From: Flavobacterium magnum | Lineage (GTDB): Bacteria; Bacteroidota; Bacteroidia; Flavobacteriales; Flavobacteriaceae | Direction: 5' to 3' | NCBI RefSeq assembly: GCF_003055625.1 | Contig: NZ_CP028811.1 | Location: forward strand, 744,001-808,000 | Length of the DNA: 64,000 nucleotides | In this document: positions 52,491-60,902 of the stretch, piece after piece | Layout of the letters: the number at the start of each line of letters is the position of its first letter | Position numbering within the stretch: the first letter of the stretch is position 1 | Notes under the pieces: generated by a model | Told to the model about the DNA's origin: nothing | Databases searched by the model: none | Seen by the model: the letters and a program-made list of their open reading frames with translations, nothing else | Position numbers and translations under genes: made by a program

Positions 52491-52512
52491 TTAATTTTAG
52501 ATTGGGAAGCCT

Positions 52513-53055
52513 GTGGGGTTAGAACAACTCATTGCCGATTGCAAAAAGAACGATGCCAGAGCACAGGCGGAAATATACAAGTTATTTTCGGCGAAGTTTT
52601 TCGGTGTCTGCCTGAAGTATTCTGCCAATTACGCAGAAGCTGAGGACAACCTGCAGGACGGTTTCCTGATTATTTTCAACAAAATCGAGCAGTTCAATTT
52701 TAAAGGCTCGTTTGAAGGGTGGGCGAAGCGCATCATGATCAACAACGCGCTACAGAAATTCCGCGGCGTACGTTTTCTCGAGATTGTCAACGAAAACATC
52801 GCCGAAGAGGAAACCGTAGAGATTGATGACGAGAACGTGTCACTGGATTACCTCATCGGGATCATACAGGAACTTCCGGAACGGTATAGGCTGGTATTCA
52901 ACCTCTACGTTCTTGACGGGTATTCACATAAAGAAATAGCGGAAATGCTCGACATCACAACCGGAACGACTAAATCAAACCTGGCACGCGCCCGGATGAT
53001 TCTTAAAGAAAAAATAGACATTCATAACGGTAAAAAAATACCCACTGCAAAATGA
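52513..53055 (+). CDS. ECF RNA polymerase sigma factor (GTG start)
   Basis: A 180-residue sigma-70 family factor of the extracytoplasmic group. Region 2 spans about 20-90 (FFGVCLKYSANYAEAEDNLQD with the DxLQD core-binding motif; EGWAKRIMINNALQKFR) and region 4 about 115-170 with helix-turn-helix YSHKEIAEMLDITTGTTKSNL. No in-frame ATG is available near the start; GTG at 52513 gives the natural N terminus. Its last four bases overlap the start of the next gene (ATGA), typical for a sigma/anti-sigma pair. Confidence 0.92.
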   Translation: MGLEQLIADCKKNDARAQAEIYKLFSAKFFGVCLKYSANYAEAEDNLQDGFLIIFNKIEQFNFKGSFEGWAKRIMINNALQKFRGVRFLEIVNENIAEEETVEIDDENVSLDYLIGIIQELPERYRLVFNLYVLDGYSHKEIAEMLDITTGTTKSNLARARMILKEKIDIHNGKKIPTAK

Positions 53056-54872
53056 GTGAACGGAAAAACATAGACAGGCTGTTTCAGGAGAAATTCAAGG
53101 ATTTCGAAGCGGCACCCGGCGATCACGTCTGGAAAAATATTGAGGCGGCATTGCAGCAAAAGAAAAAGGAACGCAAAGTCATTCCAATCTGGTGGCGTCT
53201 TTCCGGTGTCGCCGCAGCGCTCGTAATCGGGCTGCTCATCATTAATTACACCTTTTTCAATGCTGACAGCAACGGAGCAAATCAAGTCGTCACCAACGAA
53301 AAAAATCCTGCCAAAACAAACAGGTCTTCCAAGACTGAAGGGGTTGCGGAACAGGGGAAAAACAGGGTCTTAAAGCCCGCACGCTACGTGAATTCGCCCG
53401 ACAATCCGGTTTCGAATGAGGAGAATTCACTGAAATCAAAATCGGCTGCGGTGGCCGGAGAAGGCCAGTCAGTTGCCGCATCACCATCGGTAAGAAAGGA
53501 AAAACCGAAAACCACAACAGACATCGGCATAGAATCCGAAAAAGGCGTGGCCGCCGGCGGATCTTTACCTGCAATCCGGAAAACAAACCGCTCGGGAGCA
53601 GCAAGGGTCGATGCCAATGCGGAAAGCGTCGTAGCGAGCAAATCATCTGCTGTCCAAAAAAGAAAAAAGAATGCTTCGAAAATCAACATCAATACCATTG
53701 AGGAACCGGCTCAAGGCATTCGCAAAACCGAAACAGGGCTTGCCGGCCGCAATACAAAACCTAAGAAAGCACACCCGGCTGGGCAGGCTGGCGCCAGAAA
53801 CACGACAAACCAAGGCCTTGCCACTTCAGAAACAGTGGAAAGTGATAAAAACGACGAATTCAATCGGCGTGAAAATGAGCTAAAGTCTACCCGTGGGTCA
53901 GGTTCAGGGATTGCGGTAAACGATCCGTCAAAAAGCCAGAATCCGGTCAACCCGCAATCGAAGGACACCGAAAACCGTCCATTCGGGGATGCTAAAAACA
54001 GCGTTGCCGGAGACAATACCCTTTCGGACAATAAAATTAAAACCGCTACACTTCCCGTGGCAGACAAAAAATTAGATTCGGCAGCCATTGCCACTGTCGA
54101 GACTAATGAACTGGAGAAATTGCTGGCAAAACAAAATGAAAAAGAAGAAAAAGTTGCCGAATCTAAATTAAATAGGTGGCAGGTCAGCTCAAGCGTTGCC
54201 CCTATTTATTTTAGTTCATCAGGCGGTTCGCCGCTCGACGAGGAATTTTCCGGAAACGACAAGAGTTACGACAACAATGTGAGTTTTGGTGTGGGAATCA
54301 ATTACGCCATCAACGATAAATTCAGCGTGCGCACGGGCGTTAACAAACTGACGCTGGGGTACGATACCAATGGCGTGATTTTCTATGCCGGACTGGACGG
54401 CCAAAGCATCAGCAACATATCACAGCAGGGCAATGCCGCTTTTATCGAAGTGGTTGACCAAAGTAAATTTGATGGGCTGCTGCCGTTTGAAACCAGCCTG
54501 CAGGACCTCAATTACGGGTCGATCAGCCAGCGGATGGGATACATTGAAGTGCCGATGGAGATGTCTTATAAACTTGTGGACAAGCAATTCGGGGTGACAC
54601 TGATTGGCGGTATGAGTACACTTTTCCTTGACGAGAACAAAATTCGGGTCACGTCAAAAACCATGAATGCCAATCTTGGGAAAGCCAACAACCTGAACGA
54701 TGTGCATTTCAGTTCCAACATCGGTGTCGGGTTCAAATACAATTTCCTCAAGGCATTTGAATTCAATTTTGAGCCGATGTTCAAATACCAGCTCAATACG
54801 TTCAGCAAAGATTCAGGGAACTTCAAGCCTTACTTCATCGGATTGTATTCGGGGATAAGCTTTAAATTTTAA
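53052..54872 (+). CDS. Anti-sigma-like N terminus fused to outer-membrane barrel
   Basis: A 606-residue protein in four parts: a charged cytoplasmic N terminus (1-42; DRLFQEKFKDFEAAPGDHVW, KNIEAALQQKKKERK), one membrane helix (about 44-67), a disordered Lys/Thr/Ser-rich linker (about 70-370), and a C-terminal outer-membrane beta-barrel from about 374 (RWQVSSSVAPIYFSS to the terminal FIGLYSGISFKF). Overlap with the sigma gene makes the N terminus the likely anti-sigma. The protein appears to span both membranes. No separate signal peptide is present, so the helix must act as signal anchor. Confidence 0.85.
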   Translation: MSERKNIDRLFQEKFKDFEAAPGDHVWKNIEAALQQKKKERKVIPIWWRLSGVAAALVIGLLIINYTFFNADSNGANQVVTNEKNPAKTNRSSKTEGVAEQGKNRVLKPARYVNSPDNPVSNEENSLKSKSAAVAGEGQSVAASPSVRKEKPKTTTDIGIESEKGVAAGGSLPAIRKTNRSGAARVDANAESVVASKSSAVQKRKKNASKININTIEEPAQGIRKTETGLAGRNTKPKKAHPAGQAGARNTTNQGLATSETVESDKNDEFNRRENELKSTRGSGSGIAVNDPSKSQNPVNPQSKDTENRPFGDAKNSVAGDNTLSDNKIKTATLPVADKKLDSAAIATVETNELEKLLAKQNEKEEKVAESKLNRWQVSSSVAPIYFSSSGGSPLDEEFSGNDKSYDNNVSFGVGINYAINDKFSVRTGVNKLTLGYDTNGVIFYAGLDGQSISNISQQGNAAFIEVVDQSKFDGLLPFETSLQDLNYGSISQRMGYIEVPMEMSYKLVDKQFGVTLIGGMSTLFLDENKIRVTSKTMNANLGKANNLNDVHFSSNIGVGFKYNFLKAFEFNFEPMFKYQLNTFSKDSGNFKPYFIGLYSGISFKF

Positions 54873-54939
54873 GTTTAGGTTTTAATTTTTTTGTTATGTT
54901 TATTTGGTTTTTATTACTTCGGGAGTAATAAATGAAAGG

Positions 54940-54966
54940 GAGTTCGCGGTGGCGGACTCTTTTTTA
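54940..54966 (+). terminator. Terminator of sigma operon
   Basis: GAGTTCGC / GCGGACTC stem (one G-U), loop GGTG, then seven T. Confidence 0.85.
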
Positions 54967-55704
54967 TTTACCGAAATCGAGTAATTGCCTGTGAATGACT
55001 TCCCTGGTCTGATCCCGCAATGCCTTCTTATCATCGAGTACCAAACCTTCTGTAGGTATGAAATGGTGGATCCTGGCACGCATAATGCCGGGGCTCCCAC
55101 TTAAGAATGTGTAGGAAAAACGCTTTTTATTGTCCGCAAAAGTAATCGGCACAACCGGAATCTGATGCTCGATGGCCAATCGGAAAGCACCATCCTTAAA
55201 TTCATCCAACAATACCGATTCGTCATCAGGCACGCCGCCTTCAGGAAAAATGCAGATGCTGAGTCCCTGACTGAGCCGCTTCTGGGCGCGTTCAAACACT
55301 TCCATCCTGCTTTTAGAACTCTTACGGTCAACCAGAATACAGGTCCGTTTATAAAAGAATCCGAACAACGGGATTTTGGCCAGTTCCTTCTTCCCGACAA
55401 AAACAAACGGATTGCTGACGATGGATAACATCAGCATGATGTCGGTCATCGACGTGTGGTTTGCGACAAACATATAACTTTTGCCCGGCTCGGGATGTTC
55501 GGTAATGTCCACCCGCGGCGAAAAACCCATGCCGAGCAGGATAATCCTCGCCCAAATGCGCGCCATTACAAAGAAATAGGGGTACCACCGCTCGTGGAGG
55601 ATCGAGATGAAAAGCAACGGGAACATCACGATAATCGGGACACCCATCAGGATATAAAACCAAATCCGCCAAAGCACCCAAAATACCGTTTTCACTATTT
55701 TCAT
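54964..55704 (-). CDS. 1-acyl-sn-glycerol-3-phosphate acyltransferase (copy 2)
   Basis: A 246-residue PlsC-like enzyme. HX4D is NHTSMTD (His83, Asp88); the second motif reads SICIFPEGGVPDDES with the usual FPEG. It has an N-terminal membrane helix (about 8-33). It differs clearly from copy 1 in the FPEG context (GGVPDD versus GTRSKDG), suggesting different acyl or acceptor preference. It is divergent from trpS. Confidence 0.9.
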   Translation of the reverse strand: MKIVKTVFWVLWRIWFYILMGVPIIVMFPLLFISILHERWYPYFFVMARIWARIILLGMGFSPRVDITEHPEPGKSYMFVANHTSMTDIMLMLSIVSNPFVFVGKKELAKIPLFGFFYKRTCILVDRKSSKSRMEVFERAQKRLSQGLSICIFPEGGVPDDESVLLDEFKDGAFRLAIEHQIPVVPITFADNKKRFSYTFLSGSPGIMRARIHHFIPTEGLVLDDKKALRDQTREVIHRQLLDFGK

Positions 55705-55722
55705 AAAATCAAAAGTAAGAAT

Positions 55723-55756
55723 TTGATTCTGTTTTTTGCCAAAACATTTACCTTTG
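55723..55756 (+). promoter_or_regulatory. TTG-N23-TACCTTTG promoter for trpS
   Basis: TTG 55723-55725, 23-base spacer, TACCTTTG 55749-55756, 16 bases before the ATG. Confidence 0.6.
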
Positions 55757-55772
55757 CGGAAATACCCTTAAC

Positions 55773-56750
55773 ATGGCAAAAATCCTTACCGGCATTCAGA
55801 GTACCGGCACGCCGCATCTTGGAAATCTCCTTGGTGCGATCCTTCCCGCAATCGAATTGTCGCAGCAACCCGCAAACACATCGTTTCTTTTTATCGCTGA
55901 CCTGCATTCTGTTACGCAGATAAAAAACGGCGAAACGCTGAAGCAGAATACGTACAGTACGGCTGCGGTCTGGCTGGCTTGTGGTTTGGATACCAGCCGT
56001 GTTACGTTTTACAGGCAATCCGATGTTGCTGAAACCGCCGAACTGTCCTGGTACCTGAGTTGTTTTTTTCCCTTTCAGCGTTTGACGCTCGCGCATTCGT
56101 TCAAAGACAAATCAGACCGGCTGGAAGACGTCAACGCCGGACTTTTCACGTACCCGATGCTGATGGCAGCCGACATCCTGTTGTATGACGCCGAGTTTGT
56201 ACCGGTCGGGAAGGACCAGTTGCAACACATTGAGATTACGCGCGACGTCGCTTCCCGCTTCAACCACCAGATGGGTGATACCTTCGTACTTCCCGAGCCG
56301 TTCACGCATGAGGAGACCAAACTTGTCCCGGGAACCAATGGCGGAAAAATGAGCAAATCAGCCAATAACATCATCAATATTTTCCTCGACGACAAGGCCC
56401 TGCGCAAACAGGTCATGTCAATTGAGACCGACAGCACGCCACTGGAAGATCCCAAAAATCCGGAAACCTGCAAAATATTTGCCATTTACCAACTGCTCGC
56501 CAGCCAAAGTCAGGCCGATGCGATGCGCGAAAACTATAAGAATGAAAACCGGGATTTCGGGTACGGCCATGCCAAGCAGGCCTTGTTCGAACTGATTGTG
56601 GAAAAGTTCAGCACCGAGCGCAGCAAATACAATTATTATATGGACAACCTTGAAGAACTGGACAGGGAACTGTCGCTTGGCGCAGAAAAGGCGCGCATAG
56701 TGGCCCGTGAGGTGCTCGCGCGCGTCAGACAGCGACTCGGGTTTTTGTAA
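55773..56750 (+). CDS. trpS: Tryptophan-tRNA ligase
   Basis: A 325-residue class I synthetase, normal TrpRS length. The first signature is TPHLGNLLGA (HLGN at 15-18, the usual variant of HIGH in TrpRS) and the second is KMSKS at 192-196. LFIADLHSVT and PVGKDQLQHIEITRDVASRFN confirm TrpRS. It is monocistronic, facing dprA. Confidence 0.96.
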   Translation: MAKILTGIQSTGTPHLGNLLGAILPAIELSQQPANTSFLFIADLHSVTQIKNGETLKQNTYSTAAVWLACGLDTSRVTFYRQSDVAETAELSWYLSCFFPFQRLTLAHSFKDKSDRLEDVNAGLFTYPMLMAADILLYDAEFVPVGKDQLQHIEITRDVASRFNHQMGDTFVLPEPFTHEETKLVPGTNGGKMSKSANNIINIFLDDKALRKQVMSIETDSTPLEDPKNPETCKIFAIYQLLASQSQADAMRENYKNENRDFGYGHAKQALFELIVEKFSTERSKYNYYMDNLEELDRELSLGAEKARIVAREVLARVRQRLGFL

Positions 56751-56766
56751 TTGTTTTATCCCGGCC

Positions 56767-57867
56767 TTAAATGGCCTCGAACAGTTTTCCCGGTAATGGC
56801 CTTACAGCGCCCTTGAGTTCCATATTCAATAATATTCCTGATAATCTGAACACCGGTACAGCACATTCCAGCGCGATGGTATCGAGCAGTTCCTTGCCGG
56901 TTTTGTTCAGGAAATCGTAGACTCTCTGTTCTTCGGGATCAAGCGCAATAAAAAGCTGCTTCTGTACCGACTTTACCGGTTGCTGTAAATCCCAATTGAG
57001 CATGTAGACGAGGTCGGCAGCCGATGTCAGCATATTTGCCTTCTGGGTTTTGATCAGGTTGTTGCACCCCTGGCTGTACTTGTCAGACACACGCCCTGGA
57101 ACGGCAAAAACATCGCGGTGGTAATCGTTTGCTATGGCGGCCGTCACGAGTGAACCGCCCTTTTCCGCCGATTCGATAACGATAGTAGCTTCTGAAATAC
57201 CGGCCACAATGCGGTTGCGTTGCAGGAATTGCTCGCGGATGGGATTGCTGGAACTCCAGAATTCCGTCATAAAGCCGCCGTTGTCCATCACGGCCGAAAG
57301 GTACTTTTTATGCGCTTTGGGGTATATCTGATTGAGCCCATGCGCAAGGATGGCTACCGTTTGCAGTTTGTTCTCTACCGCGGCAAGGTGCGCCGTAATA
57401 TCGACGCCGTAAGCAAATCCGCTTACTATAACGGGATCCAGCGGTGCCAGCGCCGCAATCAGCTCCCGGCAGAAATCCCGCCCATATGCTGTAATTTCCC
57501 TGGTTCCGACGATACTGATAACGCGCTTTCGCTTTAAGTCAATATGCCCTTTTGAAAAAAGGACGATGGGCGCATCGGGGCAATGGCGTAATTTTTCGGG
57601 ATAATCATCGTCCGTAAATGCTGTTGCCGAAATACCGGAACTCTCGATAAAACGCAATTCCGCTTCAGCTTTCTTAAAGACGGATTTATCCTGGAGTTTC
57701 GCTGCGGTCACCGATCCGATCCGATCGATTTTCTGGAGCTTTTGAGGTTTTTCGGAGAAAATGGCCTGGGCCGTCCCAAAGTGAGAGAGCAGCTTTTTGG
57801 CATTGATTTCCCCGATGCCGTCCACTTTCTGGAGGGCCAATAGGTAGAACAGGTCTGTATGGCGCAT
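56767..57867 (-). CDS. dprA: DNA processing protein DprA
   Basis: A 366-residue protein. An N-terminal helix-hairpin-helix region (KVDGIGEINAKKLLSHFG, IDRIGSVTAAKL) precedes the Rossmann-like domain with SIVGTREITAYGRDF, IVSGFAYGVDITAH, ATVAILAHGL-type strand, and EKGGSLVTAAIANDYHRDVFAVPG, all typical of DprA/Smf; a winged-helix C terminus follows. DprA loads RecA on incoming single-stranded DNA during natural transformation. Confidence 0.95.
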   Translation of the reverse strand: MRHTDLFYLLALQKVDGIGEINAKKLLSHFGTAQAIFSEKPQKLQKIDRIGSVTAAKLQDKSVFKKAEAELRFIESSGISATAFTDDDYPEKLRHCPDAPIVLFSKGHIDLKRKRVISIVGTREITAYGRDFCRELIAALAPLDPVIVSGFAYGVDITAHLAAVENKLQTVAILAHGLNQIYPKAHKKYLSAVMDNGGFMTEFWSSSNPIREQFLQRNRIVAGISEATIVIESAEKGGSLVTAAIANDYHRDVFAVPGRVSDKYSQGCNNLIKTQKANMLTSAADLVYMLNWDLQQPVKSVQKQLFIALDPEEQRVYDFLNKTGKELLDTIALECAVPVFRLSGILLNMELKGAVRPLPGKLFEAI

Positions 57868-57954
57868 ATTAAATATTTGAGGGTCAAGATACTATTTTTG
57901 GGCAAATTGTTAATAAAATCTGTTGATAAAATTTTGCTGCCGCAGCCTTATCTT

Positions 57955-57962
57955 TAACTTTG
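57955..57962 (+). promoter_or_regulatory. TAnnTTTG promoter element at HU/SPOR gene start
   Basis: TAACTTTG ending six bases before the ATG at 57968, suggesting a leaderless or nearly leaderless mRNA. Confidence 0.5.
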
Positions 57963-57967
57963 TTGAC

Positions 57968-58897
57968 ATGAAGATTGAACACTATTTATCGCAGCTTTTG
58001 TATCGTTACCAATGTGTAACCGTTCCGGGATTCGGTGCGTTCCTGACAGAGATCCAATCGGCTGCAGTGCATGAAGGCAATGACTACTTTTACCCGCCGA
58101 GGAAAATCGTCTCGTTTAACGCATACGTAAAGAACAACGACGGTCTACTCGCGCACCACATTTCCCAATCAGAAAGGATTTCCTACGAATCTGCAGTAGA
58201 TCTCATCCAGAAAGAGACCACGCTTTGGCGCGCTGCGCTTTACAACAATCAGTCGGTTTTACTGGGCAGCATTGGGACAATTTCTTTAAACCGTGAAGGC
58301 GGTCTCGTTTTCGAAGCCAATGACCAGACCAATTATTTTACGGCCGCGTTCGGTTTGTCGCCTTTCATGTCACCTTCAATCCTCCGCGAAAGCGTTGTTG
58401 AAGTCAGTGTACCTGAAGAATCGCCTGTAATCAATCTGACGCCGCAAAAGTCGAACCGTGCTTACCTTAAATACGCTGCCGTATTTGTCGTAGGGCTGGG
58501 TGCCGCAGGGTTCTTTTTCAACAATTATTATCAAAATGACATAGCACAGCAAACGCAGGTCGTGCAGGCTGCGGTGCAAAAAGAAGTGCAGGGCAAAATC
58601 CAGGAGGCCACTTTCATGATTCCGAGTCCGCTTCCCAATGTAACACTGACGGTTAAACAACCGAAGATGCCATACCATATCGTTGCCGGGGCTTTCAGGA
58701 GTGAGGAAAATGCACAGAAGAAGTTTGACGAACTGATCGGACTGGGGTACCAGGCAAGGCGAATGCAAAAGAACCGCCATGGCTTGTTTCCGGTGCTTTT
58801 CGGAAGCTATACGACTTACGCAGAAGCACAGACCGCCCTCAGGGAAATCCATCAGGCACAAAATCAGGAAGCCTGGCTGATGGTCAGGAAATTCTAA
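57968..58897 (+). CDS. HU-CCDC81 and SPOR domain membrane protein
   Basis: A 309-residue protein. The N-terminal part (about 1-130) resembles the bacterial HU-CCDC81 tandem: MKIEHYLSQLLYRYQCVTVPGFGAFL, then VSFNAYVKNNDGLLAHHIS. A membrane helix lies near 157-175 (LKYAAVFVVGLGAAGFFFN), followed by a periplasmic linker and a C-terminal SPOR domain (about 230-305; YHIVAGAFRSEENAQKKFD ... LFPVLFGSYTTYAEAQ). SPOR domains bind denuded septal glycan. A longer ORF to 57923 overlaps the promoter and is rejected. Confidence 0.85.
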   Translation: MKIEHYLSQLLYRYQCVTVPGFGAFLTEIQSAAVHEGNDYFYPPRKIVSFNAYVKNNDGLLAHHISQSERISYESAVDLIQKETTLWRAALYNNQSVLLGSIGTISLNREGGLVFEANDQTNYFTAAFGLSPFMSPSILRESVVEVSVPEESPVINLTPQKSNRAYLKYAAVFVVGLGAAGFFFNNYYQNDIAQQTQVVQAAVQKEVQGKIQEATFMIPSPLPNVTLTVKQPKMPYHIVAGAFRSEENAQKKFDELIGLGYQARRMQKNRHGLFPVLFGSYTTYAEAQTALREIHQAQNQEAWLMVRKF

Positions 58898-58902
58898 AAT
58901 AT

Positions 58903-58928
58903 AATCCCGTTAATGCGGGATTTTTTTA
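58903..58928 (+). terminator. Terminator of HU/SPOR gene
   Basis: AATCCCG / CGGGATT stem, loop TTAATG, T tract. Confidence 0.88.
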
Positions 58929-58939
58929 TGGCTGTAATT

Positions 58940-58947
58940 TATCTTTG
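58940..58947 (+). promoter_or_regulatory. TAnnTTTG promoter element for thioesterase
   Basis: TATCTTTG, 11 bases before the ATG at 58959. Confidence 0.6.
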
Positions 58948-58958
58948 CAAAAAAAACA

Positions 58959-59468
58959 ATGCAACCCAAACATCCTTCCGAATCCCTGACCACCTTAACC
59001 GATCTGGTATTGCCAAGCGAAACCAATCCGCTGAATAACCTTTTTGGAGGAGAATTGCTGGCCCGTATGGATCGCGCCGCAAGTATTGCCGCCCGAAGGC
59101 ATTCCAGGCGCATCACGGTGACCGCTTCCGTAAACCATGTGGCGTTTAACCGAAGCATCCCGTTGGGGAGCGTGGTGACAATTGAGGCCAAAATATCGCG
59201 CAGTTTTAAAAGCTCGATGGAAATTTTCCTCGATGTCTGGATTGAAGACCGCGAATCGGGAAGCAAGACCAAGGCCAATGAAGCGATTTACACGTTCGTT
59301 GCCGTCGATGAAACCGGAAGGCCTGTTGAAGTGCCGCCCGTAATTCCGGAAACGGATCTCGAGCAGGAACGTTTCGATGCGGCGTTGAGGAGGAAACAAC
59401 TGAGCCTGGTGCTGGCCGGAAAAATGAAACCTGCCGAGGCCACCGAATTAAAAGCATTATTTATATAG
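58959..59468 (+). CDS. Acyl-CoA thioesterase (hotdog fold)
   Basis: A 169-residue hotdog-fold enzyme of the YciA/BACH type hydrolysing acyl-CoA. LTDLVLPSETNPLNNLFGGELLARMDRAASIAARRHS (in parts: NPLNNLFGGELLARMD) carries the conserved Asn and Asp of the active site; VNHVAFNRSIPLGSVVTIEAKI is the second helix/strand signature. It is monocistronic between two terminators. Confidence 0.93.
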   Translation: MQPKHPSESLTTLTDLVLPSETNPLNNLFGGELLARMDRAASIAARRHSRRITVTASVNHVAFNRSIPLGSVVTIEAKISRSFKSSMEIFLDVWIEDRESGSKTKANEAIYTFVAVDETGRPVEVPPVIPETDLEQERFDAALRRKQLSLVLAGKMKPAEATELKALFI

Positions 59469-59470
59469 CG

Positions 59471-59495
59471 AAAGCCGGAGTTCATCCGGCTTTTT
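59471..59495 (+). terminator. Thioesterase terminator
   Basis: AAAGCCGG / CCGGCTTT stem, seven-base loop, T run, just after the stop. Confidence 0.88.
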
Positions 59496-59514
59496 CATTT
59501 ATCTCAGGCAAATG

Positions 59515-60294
59515 CTAGTTCCCTTTGAAATCGGGTTTCCTTTTTTCAAGAAAGGCGGTCGTGCCTTCTTTGAAATCTTCCGTATCGAAACACTTTCCAA
59601 AGGCCTGAATCTCTGCCTTAAAACCGTCCATGCCTTCCTTGTAACCCGCATTAACGGCCGTAATGGCCTGACCGATGGCTGTTGGGGAATTCCTTGCAAT
59701 TTTTTGGGCAATGCCTTGGGCGAATTCCAAAAGTTCCTGCTGCGGAACCACGTAGTTTACCAGACCGCAGGATTTTGCTTCTTCTGCAGTAATCATCCCG
59801 GCTGTCATAATCAATTCCATGGCTTTCCCTTTGCCGATTAACTGCGGAAGACGCTGCGTACCGCCATAACCCGGAATGACACCAAGTGACACTTCAGGAA
59901 GACCCATTTTAGCATTGTCGGACGCAATCCTGAAATGGCAGGCCATGGCCAGTTCCAATCCGCCACCAAGCGCAAATCCGTTTACGGCTGCAATCACCGG
60001 CGTACTGAGGTTTTCTACAAAGTCAAACAGGATGTCCTGACCATGCGCGGCGAGCTTTGCGCCTTCTTCAACCGAAAATGACGCAAATTCGGCGATATCG
60101 GCACCGGCTACAAATGCCTTTTCTCCTGAACCCGTAACGATTATCACCTTAACATCGGGATTTTGGCCGGCTGTTTTAAAAGCATTATGCAGTTCCTGTA
60201 TCGTCTGCCGGTTCAGTGCGTTCAGTTTTTCGGGCCTGTTGATGGTGATTTGTGAGATGGCACCGTGGGCCACCAGTATGTTTTCGTACGTCAT
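59515..60294 (-). CDS. Enoyl-CoA hydratase/isomerase family protein
   Basis: A 259-residue crotonase-fold protein. NRPEKLNALNRQTIQEL opens the fold; the oxyanion holes are in GEKAFVAGADIAEFASF and NGFALGGGLELAMACHFRIAS; the two catalytic glutamates are within ALGGGLELAMA and KMGLPEVSLGVIPGYGGTQRL. This is the pattern of short-chain enoyl-CoA hydratase in fatty-acid oxidation. ATG 60294 (MTYENILV) is preferred to the extended ORF. Confidence 0.93.
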   Translation of the reverse strand: MTYENILVAHGAISQITINRPEKLNALNRQTIQELHNAFKTAGQNPDVKVIIVTGSGEKAFVAGADIAEFASFSVEEGAKLAAHGQDILFDFVENLSTPVIAAVNGFALGGGLELAMACHFRIASDNAKMGLPEVSLGVIPGYGGTQRLPQLIGKGKAMELIMTAGMITAEEAKSCGLVNYVVPQQELLEFAQGIAQKIARNSPTAIGQAITAVNAGYKEGMDGFKAEIQAFGKCFDTEDFKEGTTAFLEKRKPDFKGN

Positions 60295-60323
60295 GATATT
60301 GTGATTTATCTCTTTTATGAAGT

Positions 60324-60331
60324 CAAATGTA
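60324..60331 (-). promoter_or_regulatory. TAnnTTTG promoter element for enoyl-CoA hydratase
   Basis: Minus-strand TACATTTG, 29 bases before ATG 60294. Confidence 0.45.
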
Positions 60332-60356
60332 ACCAAATTCTATACAACCGATGGAA

Positions 60357-60902
60357 TCAGTTGCTGTTGCGCTCGCGGATTTTTTTGTAAAATTTAAAGC
60401 CAAGCATGATCAATACAGAAAACAACAATATACCGATCACACCGTAAATCCAATTCAGGGCGTCTTTTACGATGATCAGGAAGACCACTGCAAAAAGGAT
60501 GATCGTAGCCCCTTCATTCCACAAACGCATAAAATTTGAAGTATAATTTATCTCGTCGCGCTGCAGCTGCATATAAATCTGATGGCATTTGGCGTGGTAT
60601 AGGAACAACAGGAATACAAACCCGAACTTGACCTGCATAAAATCCAACTGCATCAAACCCGGATTCAGGTACAGCATGGCCAATCCGAAAATGGTGGCGA
60701 GGATTCCCGATGGCCAGGTGATGATATACCAAAGTCGGTATGTCATAATTTTGTATTGATTTTGCAGGATTTCTCTTTCAGGGGACGGTTTCGCGGCAGC
60801 TTCTATCTGGTAGACAAACAAGCGGACAATATAGAAAAGCCCGGCAAACCAGGTGATGACAAATATCAGGTGCAATGATTTGATGTAATTGTAATAGTCC
60901 AT
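60357..60902 (-). CDS. hemJ: Protoporphyrinogen IX oxidase HemJ-like membrane protein
   Basis: A 181-residue protein with about five membrane helices, of the CopD/HemJ family (UPF0093). The N terminus YIKSLHLIFVITWFAGLFYIVRLFVYQIEA (in parts) has the conserved His11 of HemJ, and YRLWYIITWPSGILATIFGLAML and FLYHAKCHQIY are typical. HemJ oxidises protoporphyrinogen IX, the step before ferrochelatase. Its ATG overlaps the MATE stop by one base, placing it in the hemH transcript. Confidence 0.9.
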   Translation of the reverse strand: MDYYNYIKSLHLIFVITWFAGLFYIVRLFVYQIEAAAKPSPEREILQNQYKIMTYRLWYIITWPSGILATIFGLAMLYLNPGLMQLDFMQVKFGFVFLLFLYHAKCHQIYMQLQRDEINYTSNFMRLWNEGATIILFAVVFLIIVKDALNWIYGVIGILLFSVLIMLGFKFYKKIRERNSN

